Shown: one piece after another, positions 9,064 to 17,351 of the stretch
How the letters are laid out: each line of letters starts with the position of its first letter
Position numbering within the stretch: the first letter of the stretch is position 1
Assembly (NCBI GenBank): GCA_030655075.1
Contig: JAURWE010000058.1
Coordinates: 186,001 to 250,000, forward strand
Source: Pararhizobium sp.
Lineage (GTDB): Bacteria > Pseudomonadota > Alphaproteobacteria > Rhizobiales > Rhizobiaceae
Length of the DNA stretch: 64,000 nt
Direction of reading: 5' to 3'
The notes under the pieces: generated by a model
The model's input: only the letters and a program-made list of their open reading frames with translations
The model's database searches: none
What the model was told of the DNA's origin: nothing
Made by a program: the position numbers and the translations under genes

Positions 9064-10104
9064 ATGACCATCACGTTCAGACAAGAGACGTTCCGGGATG
9101 ATTTCACCTTCCGCAACAGCCTGGACAACATCAGGCGCTTTCCCTTCCCGTTCGATCGCGACGAATACATGTATTCGGTCAACATGGAGCCGCATGTGCG
9201 CGGCCAGAAGAACAGCGTCTTTGAAAACCTCATCGACGTCGACGAACACTACGTGGCCGAGATGCACGATCGCGCGCTGGTGCTGAAGGAAGACCCGCTG
9301 CGCTGCCAAGCGCTGCCGCACATGATGGCCGCCCAGTGGGACACGCTGGAGCTGCTGATGGAGCATCAGGCTAAGGACTATCCCGAACACTTCACCCTGG
9401 AAAAGAACGGCGACCGCTGGCGCTGGATCAACCGGCCGATGGGCATCGACGATAAGTTCACCTTCGGCGATCCGGCGACACTGCCGTATCCGCCGATGGA
9501 ATACATCACCCGCCAGGCCCAGGGCGATTTCTGCATCGTCGACCAGCGCGACAACAATCTCTGGATGGATGCCGGCATGGTCACCACCCAGGCCGACTGG
9601 TCGCTCGATTTCGACATCGGCATGAACTTCATGGAGTGGCACGGTCCGGTGCCACTGGCCCACCAGATCGGCGTCTTCGACCGGGCGCTGAAGTTTCTCC
9701 TGAACCTGCAGCAGGGCAAGCCGACCCGCCGTCTCAATTGGACGATGACGGTCAACCCGCGCCTCGATACGTCACCGGAAAACTATCACAAATGGGGCCC
9801 AGACCGTCTGACGGTGACGCCTGACAACGTCGGGCAGAAGATGCATCTGCGGGTCGAGTTGCAGAGCCTCTGGCGCCTGCCGCGCTCCAATGCCATCCTC
9901 TTCGTCATCCGCTGCTATCTCATCAGCCTTGAGGAGCTGGCGACCGTGCCGAAATGGGCCCGCCGCCTGCCGCGCGTTTTGCAATCGCTGCCGCCTGAGA
10001 TCATCGATTACAAGGGCCTGACCCGCAACCGGCCACTGATGATCGACTGGCTGTCGCAATATGATGATGGTGCACCGACCAGCCCGGGAATCTTTCCGGA
10101 TTGA
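9064..10104 (+). CDS. dmmC: Heme-dependent oxidative N-demethylase, DUF3445 subunit
   Basis: This 346-residue protein belongs to the DUF3445 family, whose studied member is the alpha subunit of a heme-dependent oxidative N-demethylase built on a PAS-like fold. Typical segments are FPFPFDRDEYMYSVN near the N-terminus, WMDAGMVTTQADWSLDFDIG mid-protein, NWTMTVNPRLDTSPE and LPRSNAILFVIRCYLISLEEL in the C-terminal half. It would oxidise a methyl group of dimethylamine, giving monomethylamine. It starts 18 bases after the reductase gene and ends the operon before a repeat-filled gap. Confidence 0.85.
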   Translation: MTITFRQETFRDDFTFRNSLDNIRRFPFPFDRDEYMYSVNMEPHVRGQKNSVFENLIDVDEHYVAEMHDRALVLKEDPLRCQALPHMMAAQWDTLELLMEHQAKDYPEHFTLEKNGDRWRWINRPMGIDDKFTFGDPATLPYPPMEYITRQAQGDFCIVDQRDNNLWMDAGMVTTQADWSLDFDIGMNFMEWHGPVPLAHQIGVFDRALKFLLNLQQGKPTRRLNWTMTVNPRLDTSPENYHKWGPDRLTVTPDNVGQKMHLRVELQSLWRLPRSNAILFVIRCYLISLEELATVPKWARRLPRVLQSLPPEIIDYKGLTRNRPLMIDWLSQYDDGAPTSPGIFPD

Positions 10105-10116
10105 TGGTTTTAAGAC

Positions 10117-10273
10117 CGCGCCCCGGCCCTTCCCACAGGGGGGAGGGAGCGGCCTCGTCCTGCAGATCCTTCGGTTCTGTGCGGCAGCCATCAGGAATTG
10201 CGTTGCGGGAATAGGCTGCGAGGGGTCTCAACAGGTTAAGCCCTCCCCCTTTTGAAGAGGGTTGGGGAGAGGT
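10117..10273. repeat. Composite palindromic intergenic repeat between dmmC and tmm
   Basis: The 224-base gap holds two G/C-rich hairpin-forming units. One is at 10126-10154, where GGCCCTTCCC is followed by GGGAGGGAGCGGCC. The other is at 10241-10272, where CCCTCCCCCTTTT is followed by AGAGGGTTGGGGAG. The second resembles an arm of the larger element at 26130-26226. Such GGGAGGG/CCCTCCC intergenic palindromes are common in rhizobial genomes. No gene is visible in the gap. Confidence 0.55.
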
Positions 10274-10328
10274 TCTTTTCCTTACCGACAAACAGACGTG
10301 ACGAACAAAAAAATGAGGGAACAACAGA

Positions 10329-11666
10329 ATGACCAGAGTAGCCGTGATCGGCGCAGGACCATCGGGTCTGGCGCAGTTGAGAGCCTTTCAGTCCGCCGCC
10401 CAGAAGGGTGCGGATATTCCGGAAGTCGTGTGCTTCGAAAAGCAGGCCGATTGGGGCGGCCTGTGGAACTACACCTGGCGCACCGGCCTCGACGAATACG
10501 GCGAACCGGTGCACGGCAGCATGTACCGCTATCTCTGGTCGAACGGCCCAAAGGAGTGCCTGGAATTTGCCGACTATTCCTTCGAGGAGCATTTCGGCAA
10601 GCCGATCGCCTCCTATCCGCCGCGCGCCGTGCTTTGGGACTATATCAAGGGCCGGGTCGAAAAAGCCAATGTCCGCGACTGGGTCCGCTTCTCGACACCC
10701 GTGCGCATGGTCACGTTCGACGATGAATCCAAGACCTTCACCGTCACCGCCCATGACCGGGTCAACGACCGGATGTACGACGAGATCTTCGACTATGTGA
10801 TCGTCGCCTCCGGCCATTTTTCGACCCCGAACGTCCCCTATTTCGAGGGCGTCAAGACCTTCGGCGGTCGCGTGCTGCACGCGCACGATTTCCGCGATGC
10901 GCTCGAATTCAAGGACAAGGACGTGCTGATCGTCGGCCGCAGCTACTCGGCGGAAGACATCGGCTCGCAGTGCTGGAAATACGGCGCGAAATCGGTGACG
11001 ACAAGCTACCGCTCCAAGCCCATGGGCTTCAATTGGCCGGAACGGTTCGAAGAGCGGCCGCTCCTGCAGAAGCTCGTCAACAAGACGGCGCATTTCGCCG
11101 ACGGCACGACCAAGGAGGTCGATGCGCTGATCCTGTGCACCGGCTACCTGCATCACTTCCCGTTCCTGCCGGATTCGCTGCGTTTGAAAACCGCCAACCG
11201 GCTCTGGAGCGACAGCCTCTACAAGGGCGTCGTCTATGAGGAAAATCCGCAGCTGATGTATATCGGCATGCAGGATCAGTTCTATACGTTCAACATGTTC
11301 GACGCCCAGGCCTGGTACGCGCGTGACGTCATCATGGACCGCATAAAACTGCCGTCGAAGGCCGAGATGAAGGCGCATTTCGATAAGTGGCGCGCCCGCG
11401 AAGAGGCGCTCGAAGACGCCGAACAGATGATCTGGTTCCAGGGCGACTACGTCATCGAACTGCTCGAGGATACCGACTATCCGAAGTTCGATATCGAGGG
11501 CACCAATCAGACCTTCATGGAATGGGAACACCACAAGGCCGAAAACATCATGGGCTTCCGTGACAACGCCTACAAATCCTTGATGACCGGCAACATGGCC
11601 CCGAAACACCACACGCCCTGGCTCGAGGCCATGGATGACACGCTGGAAGTCTTCTTGAAAAACTGA
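10329..11666 (+). CDS. tmm: Trimethylamine monooxygenase (flavin-containing monooxygenase)
   Basis: This 445-residue flavin monooxygenase has an FAD-binding GAGPSG at residues 8-13, an FMO signature FGGRVLHAHDF and a second dinucleotide site VGRSYSAEDIG. Length and sequence match bacterial Tmm, which oxidises trimethylamine to trimethylamine N-oxide with NADPH and O2. The neighbourhood supports this: Tdm for TMAO lies 0.6 kb away on the other strand, and dimethylamine and monomethylamine genes flank it. Bacterial Tmm enzymes are known to oxidise other methylated sulfur and nitrogen compounds, so the substrate range may be wider. Confidence 0.9.
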   Translation: MTRVAVIGAGPSGLAQLRAFQSAAQKGADIPEVVCFEKQADWGGLWNYTWRTGLDEYGEPVHGSMYRYLWSNGPKECLEFADYSFEEHFGKPIASYPPRAVLWDYIKGRVEKANVRDWVRFSTPVRMVTFDDESKTFTVTAHDRVNDRMYDEIFDYVIVASGHFSTPNVPYFEGVKTFGGRVLHAHDFRDALEFKDKDVLIVGRSYSAEDIGSQCWKYGAKSVTTSYRSKPMGFNWPERFEERPLLQKLVNKTAHFADGTTKEVDALILCTGYLHHFPFLPDSLRLKTANRLWSDSLYKGVVYEENPQLMYIGMQDQFYTFNMFDAQAWYARDVIMDRIKLPSKAEMKAHFDKWRAREEALEDAEQMIWFQGDYVIELLEDTDYPKFDIEGTNQTFMEWEHHKAENIMGFRDNAYKSLMTGNMAPKHHTPWLEAMDDTLEVFLKN

Positions 11667-11752
11667 CGCCAAAACAAACGCCAGTACATTCTTATAAGCA
11701 TCTTTGTGATTTCTTCTTATTCATGGTAAAATCCACGAAAAGGAGCTTCACA

Positions 11753-12019
11753 ATGGCAACCATGACCATATCCTTGCCCGATCCGATGAAAGACTGGATC
11801 GAAGCACAGATCAGCAAAGGCGAGTACGCCAGCACCAGTGATTATGTCCGCGATCTCGTGCGCCGCGATCGGTCGCGCCGCGACCAGAAACTGACCCTGG
11901 ATGAGCTTCGCCAGATCGTTGCGCACTCACGGGCAAGCGGTGCCGGCACGCAAACGATCGACGACATTTTCAACAATGCCGAACGGATTGCGAAAGCCCA
12001 GGGCATCGTGCGTGACTAG
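11753..12019 (+). CDS. parD: ParD-type ribbon-helix-helix antitoxin
   Basis: This 88-residue protein has an N-terminal ribbon-helix-helix (TISLPDPMKDWIEAQI, then STSDYVRDLVRRD) typical of ParD/CopG antitoxins, which bind the toxin with the C-terminal tail and repress their own operon. The ATG at 11753 has AGGAG 8 bases upstream; an earlier in-frame start at 11723 lies before that site. It overlaps the following toxin reading frame by eight bases, the usual antitoxin-toxin arrangement. The antitoxin is intact while the toxin gene is interrupted. Confidence 0.85.
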   Translation: MATMTISLPDPMKDWIEAQISKGEYASTSDYVRDLVRRDRSRRDQKLTLDELRQIVAHSRASGAGTQTIDDIFNNAERIAKAQGIVRD

Positions 12020-12293
12020 CTATCGGCTCACACAGCGCGCAGCAGACGACCTGCTGCACCTGTTTCTCGACGGCATCAACATGTTCGGCCTTGCTCAGGC
12101 TCGCCGGTATAAAGATGAATTGGAGCACTGTTTCCAATTGCTGTCTTCCCATCCTCACATGGGATGACCTGCGGCGTCAATCGGCGAGGGCGTACGGCGG
12201 CACGAGCACAAGAGTCACATCATTCTCTTCGAAGAAGATGGAAGTGGAATCCTCATCCTTCAATCGTGCCTTCACGCAGTGTCCGCCTACTGA
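12012..12293 (+). pseudogene. parE: ParE-type toxin gene interrupted by an in-frame TGA
   Basis: From the GTG at 12012 the frame reads a ParE N-terminus (SYRLTQRAADDLLHLFLDG, then ARRYKDELEHCFQLLSSHPHMG) and stops at TGA 12165-12167 after 51 residues. In the same frame, immediately after the stop, the sequence continues as a recognisable ParE second half (IGEGVRRHEHKSHIILFEED, then GSGILIL) to a TGA at 12291. ParE toxins are normally about 95 residues with no break. A single C-to-T change of CGA (Arg) to TGA explains it, since an Arg-Pro or similar pair usually follows HPHMG. The C-terminal tail also looks diverged. The product is probably non-toxic. Confidence 0.8.
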
Positions 12294-12309
12294 AGCTCTG
12301 ACTGTCACT

Positions 12310-14679
12310 TCATGACCGCGGCTTGGTCTTCTGCGGGTCGTAATGGGCAAATGGCACGATCGTCGCCGGCAGCCGCTTTTGCTGGCCGTCCAGCTTGCCG
12401 ATTTCCACCTCTGTGCCGACGGCCGAATGAAGGACATCCAGACGCGCCAGCGCGATGGTCTTCTTCAGGATCGGCGACCGGGTGGCGCTCGTCACCACAC
12501 CCACCTGCGCCCGGCCGATATGGACGGTATCGCCGTGACCGACGGCGTCATTGGCATCGATGTCGAGCCCGACCAGCTTGTAGCGCGGGTTTTCCTTACG
12601 CTGGACAAGCGCATCGCGGCCAATGAAATCATCGGTTTTCGATTTCAACGGCACGGTGAAGCCGATGCCGGCCTCGAACGGGTCGGTCTGGTCGGAAAAG
12701 TCGTAATGCGCGAAAACAAGACCGGCCTCGATCCGCACCATGTCGAGGGCTTCCAGCCCCATGGGCTTGATTCCGTGTTTCTGGCCTGCCTCCCAGACCG
12801 CATCGAAGACCGCCAGCCCATCCTTGGGATGACAAAAGATTTCATACCCGAGTTCGCCCGTATACCCGGTGCGGGATACGACGACAGGCGGCCCTTCGAA
12901 ATGACCGATGCGGCCGACGGCGAAGCGGAACCATTCAAGTTCGCTGATCGAGGGCTGTACTGGCGAGGTCCAGATCATCTCCTTGATGATCTCGCGGCTG
13001 TTCGGTCCCTGAACGGCCAGATTGTGCATCTGGTCGGTCGAGGAGCGGACCCATGCCTTGAAGCCCATTTTTTCCGCCTGCTGGCGCAGCCAGATGCCGC
13101 TGAAATCATCGCCGCCGATCCAGCGGAAATTGTTCTCAGCCAGCCGGAACACGGTGCCGTCGTCGATCATGCCGCCATTCTCGTAGCACATGGCCGTGTA
13201 GACGACCTGACCGGGCGACAGCTTGCGGATGTCGCGGGTCAGGCAATATTGCAGCAGCGCTTCCGCATCCGGTCCGGTCACTTCGAACTTGCGCAGCGGC
13301 GACAGGTCCATCACCACGGCTTTCTCGCGGCAGGCCCAGTATTCCTCGATCGCCCCCTCGTTGTTGAAACGGTTCGGCAGCCAGTAGCCACGATATTCGG
13401 TGAGATTTCGTGTCATCGCCGACAGGCGGGGATGAAAGGCGGTTTCCTGGGTCATGTCAGGCTCTGCATCGGGGGTCATTCTGATTGCCACTGCTCGGGA
13501 GAATTTTTCGGCGGCCGAATAGGTCCGCACATGAATGTCGGTCGGGTCCCAGCCATTGGCCGCATCGATATCATCGGGGCACGACGACGACACGCAGACG
13601 AGGTCCGTCATCGCCCGCATCAGCACATAGTCGCCCGGCCGCGACCACGGCTCATCGAGATAGAGCTGGTTGTGATGGTCGATATTGGTGTTGTAGAAAT
13701 AGTTGAGCGCTTCCCAGCCCTTGCGCGGCGCAATGCCATAGGGCGCCAAGGCATGGTTGAAATTGTCGGTGCAGTTGATGTGCCCCGGATACCCCATGTC
13801 GTCATAGTAGCGCGAATTGCAGGCAGTTGCGAAAGCGTCGTGCCGGCCGACCGTGTCCTGGACGATCTCCACCAATGGCTCGAAATCCCGGTCGAACGCC
13901 TTCGACGGCAGGCCGGGCATCGGGTAGCTCCGCCCAAGCAGCGTGCGCGTCACCGTCGCATCAAGCGCCAGATCCAGCCCCTTGTCGACTTTGCGGGCGG
14001 CAAAGGCCTGAAAGTCCGTACACTGGCGGCCGGCCACGTCGATGATCTGGATGAACTCTCCGGCACGCACGAAATAGGCCGACGCCGTCGCGGCCCGCAC
14101 GCGGATATCCTGGATCTGATCCGCCATCGGCTCCGGTAGCAGTGATTCGTAGGAGCGAACGAGATTGGCGCGCTGAACGTTGAGCCCGATGGCCGTGGCC
14201 GTGTTCTGCAGTTCCGCATCCATCGGCCCGCCCGGCGCAGCGACGATCAGCAGACCGTCAAGCGCAACGGTGAACTCCGCAGTGGCGCCGGGTGACGACA
14301 GATCGCCGAACAGCACAAGGGAGGTGGCCGCGCTCAGATCGACCCCACGGCGCCGGAGTGCCGTCAGCGTCCGCCGCGTGCTTTCGCCATCGACCGAGAG
14401 AATGTTCTTGATGCCTTCGGCGCGCTGCGGGAAGGCAACGCCAAGCCCGGCCGGATTGAAGGCGCCGCTTTCATCGACGAAGCTGACCTCGCAGGTTTGT
14501 CGCCCCTCGATGTCCTTGAGACTGATCCGGTCGCCGCTGAGAACCTTGACGACGGTCGTGCCATGACCCTTGACGCGGTAGCGCTCGAGGCCCGGCGCCA
14601 GCGCCGGAATGCCCGGCCGACGGATGATGCTCGGCCGCGGGCGTTGCAGCCCGGCCAGCGTTCTCTCGGAGTCGTTCAT
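12310..14679 (-). CDS. tdm: Trimethylamine N-oxide demethylase (DUF1989 plus GcvT fusion)
   Basis: This 789-residue two-domain protein has an N-terminal half (about 25-400) of the DUF1989 type with conserved Cys and Asp/His segments (RQTCEVSF, GRQCTDFQAF, GHINCTDN), and a C-terminal half (about 420-789) that is a GcvT folate-binding domain (SRTGYTGELGYEIF, LEALDMVRIEAG). This architecture is that of Tdm, which converts TMAO to dimethylamine and formaldehyde, with the GcvT part capturing formaldehyde on THF. The ATG at 14679 is preceded by GGAGGA 6 bases upstream; an alternative start at 14703 lies before that site. It is divergent from the permease gene and transcribed towards the broken toxin gene. 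Confidence 0.9.
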   Translation of the reverse strand: MNDSERTLAGLQRPRPSIIRRPGIPALAPGLERYRVKGHGTTVVKVLSGDRISLKDIEGRQTCEVSFVDESGAFNPAGLGVAFPQRAEGIKNILSVDGESTRRTLTALRRRGVDLSAATSLVLFGDLSSPGATAEFTVALDGLLIVAAPGGPMDAELQNTATAIGLNVQRANLVRSYESLLPEPMADQIQDIRVRAATASAYFVRAGEFIQIIDVAGRQCTDFQAFAARKVDKGLDLALDATVTRTLLGRSYPMPGLPSKAFDRDFEPLVEIVQDTVGRHDAFATACNSRYYDDMGYPGHINCTDNFNHALAPYGIAPRKGWEALNYFYNTNIDHHNQLYLDEPWSRPGDYVLMRAMTDLVCVSSSCPDDIDAANGWDPTDIHVRTYSAAEKFSRAVAIRMTPDAEPDMTQETAFHPRLSAMTRNLTEYRGYWLPNRFNNEGAIEEYWACREKAVVMDLSPLRKFEVTGPDAEALLQYCLTRDIRKLSPGQVVYTAMCYENGGMIDDGTVFRLAENNFRWIGGDDFSGIWLRQQAEKMGFKAWVRSSTDQMHNLAVQGPNSREIIKEMIWTSPVQPSISELEWFRFAVGRIGHFEGPPVVVSRTGYTGELGYEIFCHPKDGLAVFDAVWEAGQKHGIKPMGLEALDMVRIEAGLVFAHYDFSDQTDPFEAGIGFTVPLKSKTDDFIGRDALVQRKENPRYKLVGLDIDANDAVGHGDTVHIGRAQVGVVTSATRSPILKKTIALARLDVLHSAVGTEVEIGKLDGQQKRLPATIVPFAHYDPQKTKPRS

Positions 14680-14730
14680 CGCTATCCTCCAGCCTGCCGG
14701 CACTGCACGTCCAGGCGACCCGCATATTAT

Positions 14731-14743
14731 CCTATTAGATAGG
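14731..14743. promoter_or_regulatory. Perfect palindrome in the tdm/permease divergent promoter region
   Basis: CCTATTAGATAGG is a perfect 5+3+5 inverted repeat in the 266-base gap between the divergent tdm and permease starts, 52 bases upstream of tdm. It sits in an AT-rich patch and could be an operator or part of the tdm promoter. No second copy was found in the other methylamine promoters of the island, so its regulator is unknown. Confidence 0.35.
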
Positions 14744-14945
14744 TTTCAAAGTAAAGAGAGGCTTGACCCAGAAGAAAAAAAATTCACTATGAGGATAAGC
14801 TTTGGCGAGAAACTCAAGATGGGACTGCGCCGGAAACAGCCACAGGATCAGGCATTCCGGCCGGATAAATAACACCGAAGCGAACATCACAAAAATGGGG
14901 ATGCGCACCTCGCGCGTGACGACAAACTGGTCGAGGAGACTGCGA

Positions 14946-16733
14946 ATGGTAGCTATAGTTGAAACTGAAGGATCAGCGGACGCCTCAAAGGGCGGACTGA
15001 TCCGGGCACTGGATTGGAAGGGCGCTTTCTGGCTCGCGGCCGGTGTTCCACCGCTCGTGCTCTTCTCCATCGGCGGCATCGCGGGAACGACAGGCAAGCT
15101 TGCCTTCCTCGTCTGGATCATCTCGATGGTGATGGGCTTCCTGCAATCCTTCACCTACGCCGAAATCGCCGGCATGTTCGGCAACAAATCGGGCGGAGCC
15201 TCGATCTACGGCGCAACAGCCTGGGTGCGCTATTCGAAATACATCGCGCCGCTGTCGGTCTGGTGCAACTGGTTCGCCTGGTCGCCGGTCCTCTCGCTCG
15301 GCTGCGCCATTGCCGCCGGTTACATCCTCAACGCCCTCTTCGCCATTCCTGCAGCCGATTCACCGGCCGTTCTCGAATGGATCACAGCCAATGCCGCATC
15401 ACTGACGGCCGAAAGCCCGCGCGTTGCCGAATGGCTGACGGCCAATGCCGGTTCCACCCCGCAGGACGCCATCTCCGCGCTGCTCGCCACCGATGGCGTT
15501 GCCGCTCTCACACCGGCCATCCGCAGCTGGTCGCTCCTGACCTTCGACATTCCGTTTCTCGCCACTGCCAACCTGAACGCCACCTTCTTCATCGGCGCCA
15601 TCCTGATGCTGGTTATCTTCGCCATCCAGCATCGCGGCATCCTCGGCACGGCCAGCGTACAGAAATGGCTCGCCCTGATCGTTCTGGTGCCTTTGCTGGC
15701 CATCGGCCTTTTCCCGATCTTCAGCGGCCAGATCCAGAGCGCCAACGTTACCGGCCTGCTGCCGCCGACCGCTGCCTATTCCGGCATCGACGGCACCTGG
15801 AGCATCGGCGGCTGGACACTCTTTTTGGGTGGTCTCTACATCGCCGCCTGGTCGACTTACGGCTTTGAAACCGCTGTCTGCTACACCCGCGAACTGAAAA
15901 ACCCGAAGGCCGATACGTTCAAGGCCATCTTCTATTCGGGTCTTCTGTGCTGCCTGTTCTTCTTCTTGATCCCGTTCACCTTTCAGGGCGTTCTCGGTCA
16001 TTCCGGCATGTTGGCCCCCGGCATCGTCGATGGCACCGGCGTTGCCGAAGCGCTGGCCGGCCTGGTTCATGGCGGCAAGATCGTCACCCAGCTTCTGGTC
16101 ATCCTGATGATCATGGCCCTTTTCCTCGCCATCATGACGGCAATGGCCGGGTCTTCCCGCACGCTCTATCAGGGCGCCAAGGACGGCTGGCTGCCGAAGT
16201 ACCTCGACCACGTCAACGAACATGGTGCACCGACCCGCGCCATGTGGACCGACTTCGGCTTCAACCTCATCCTGCTCGCCATCGCATCGGATGTGGCCGG
16301 CTACTTCTTCGTCCTTGCTGTCTCCAACGTCGGCTACATCATCTTCAACTTCCTCAACCTCAATGCGGGCTGGATCCACCGGATGGATTCCAGCCACATC
16401 GAACGTCCCTGGAAAGCGCCGACCTGGCTGATCGGTCTCAACACCGTTCTCGCCTTCGTCAACGCCGTCTTCCTCGGTGCCGGCGCCAAGGTCTGGGGTT
16501 ATTCCAACGCACTCTGGGTCGGCTTCATCTTCGCCGCCCTCATCCTGCCGGTCTTCGCCTTCCGCCACTTCTATCGTGACGGCGGCAAGTTCCCGCCCGG
16601 TGCGATGGAAGATCTCGGTCTCGTCGGACAGGACCTCGGCGTCAAGAAGGCCGGCATCCTGCCCTATGTGGCGCTCGCCGGTGGCCTTGCCGTCGTGCTG
16701 GCAGCCAACGCCTTCTTCCAGCTGCCGGCGTAA
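14946..16733 (+). CDS. APC-superfamily permease, candidate methylated-amine or related amine importer
   Basis: This 595-residue integral membrane protein has roughly 12 hydrophobic segments and APC-type features, for example FSIGGIAGTTGKLAFLVW and AAWSTYGFETAVCYTRELKN, which resemble amino acid/amine antiporter motifs. An extended loop lies around residues 125-190. The ATG at 14946 is chosen because GAGGAG lies 8 bases upstream; the frame is open upstream to 14802 but reads as non-membrane, low-quality sequence. Divergence from tdm and position inside the methylamine island suggest uptake of an island substrate (TMA, TMAO, methylamines or a quaternary amine), but the substrate is inference. 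It ends at a strong shared terminator. Confidence 0.72.
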   Translation: MVAIVETEGSADASKGGLIRALDWKGAFWLAAGVPPLVLFSIGGIAGTTGKLAFLVWIISMVMGFLQSFTYAEIAGMFGNKSGGASIYGATAWVRYSKYIAPLSVWCNWFAWSPVLSLGCAIAAGYILNALFAIPAADSPAVLEWITANAASLTAESPRVAEWLTANAGSTPQDAISALLATDGVAALTPAIRSWSLLTFDIPFLATANLNATFFIGAILMLVIFAIQHRGILGTASVQKWLALIVLVPLLAIGLFPIFSGQIQSANVTGLLPPTAAYSGIDGTWSIGGWTLFLGGLYIAAWSTYGFETAVCYTRELKNPKADTFKAIFYSGLLCCLFFFLIPFTFQGVLGHSGMLAPGIVDGTGVAEALAGLVHGGKIVTQLLVILMIMALFLAIMTAMAGSSRTLYQGAKDGWLPKYLDHVNEHGAPTRAMWTDFGFNLILLAIASDVAGYFFVLAVSNVGYIIFNFLNLNAGWIHRMDSSHIERPWKAPTWLIGLNTVLAFVNAVFLGAGAKVWGYSNALWVGFIFAALILPVFAFRHFYRDGGKFPPGAMEDLGLVGQDLGVKKAGILPYVALAGGLAVVLAANAFFQLPA

Positions 16734-16750
16734 AAACCACACGAACAAAA

Positions 16751-16782
16751 GAGGCCGGGCGTTTCGCGCCCGGCCTCTTTTT
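16751..16782. terminator. Bidirectional rho-independent terminator
   Basis: A perfect 11-bp stem (GAGGCCGGGCG with its complement, loop TTTCG) is followed by a T-run, and the opposite strand has TTTT after the stem. It sits between the convergent permease and mgdD genes and can stop transcription from both sides. Confidence 0.9.
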
Positions 16783-16799
16783 ATTCTCGCTCGTCTGGT

Positions 16800-17351
16800 T
16801 CAGCGGAATTCGGCACTCATCCTCAACAGATCATCCCACAGACTTTCGGCAAAGCTGCGCAGCACCATGAGTTCAAAAGCGTCACCGGCGGTTCGTGTCA
16901 GATGCACCGACATGTGCCCGACCAAAGTGATCGCCGAACGGCCGACCGGAAACTGACTTAAATCCAGATCAACCGCTGTTCCCTTCGCCAGCACCGTTTC
17001 GACATCACCGCCGCTGATGCCGATGCGGGTTCGTCCGTGGCTCTGATCGAAGATCGAGGCCTTGCCAGCCAGCGCCGATGCATGTGCGGCGACATCGGCG
17101 GCCGATAGCGGCGCATCCCCGACAATGAACCACTGCCCTAACCCTGCAAACCGGACGGAGTTGGCGCTGCCATCGCTGATTGCCGCCAGCGAAACTGTCA
17201 GGTCACCAGCATCACGCGCCGCCAGCACATGCAGCACATGGCCCTGCGGCGGGAAGCTTAGCGACACGGTCGCGGTCCGGCCCTTGGCGAGCGGTTTTTG
17301 CGGAACGGTGTCCGGCAGCGGCGAACGGGACTGAAGAGCAAAATCACGCAT
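16800..17351 (-). CDS. mgdD: N-methylglutamate dehydrogenase / sarcosine oxidase gamma-type subunit
   Basis: This 183-residue protein of the SoxG (sarcosine oxidase gamma) family has the segments GQWFIVGD, DQSHGRTRIGISG and VGRSAITLVGHMSV. It is the small structural subunit of heterotetrameric sarcosine-oxidase-type complexes. In this context, beside mgsABC and gmaS, the complex is more likely N-methylglutamate dehydrogenase (MgdABCD) than sarcosine oxidase. It overlaps the mgdC 3' end by eight bases and is the last gene of the operon. Confidence 0.82.
   Translation of the reverse strand: MRDFALQSRSPLPDTVPQKPLAKGRTATVSLSFPPQGHVLHVLAARDAGDLTVSLAAISDGSANSVRFAGLGQWFIVGDAPLSAADVAAHASALAGKASIFDQSHGRTRIGISGGDVETVLAKGTAVDLDLSQFPVGRSAITLVGHMSVHLTRTAGDAFELMVLRSFAESLWDDLLRMSAEFR

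Noticed and set aside
12165..12167. Selenocysteine or programmed readthrough at the TGA in parE
   Set aside because: No structured element follows, ParE toxins have no selenocysteine, and a simple CGA to TGA mutation explains it.
12343..14139. 598-residue open frame on the plus strand opposite tdm
   Set aside because: The minus-strand frame has full Tdm homology; this one has none.
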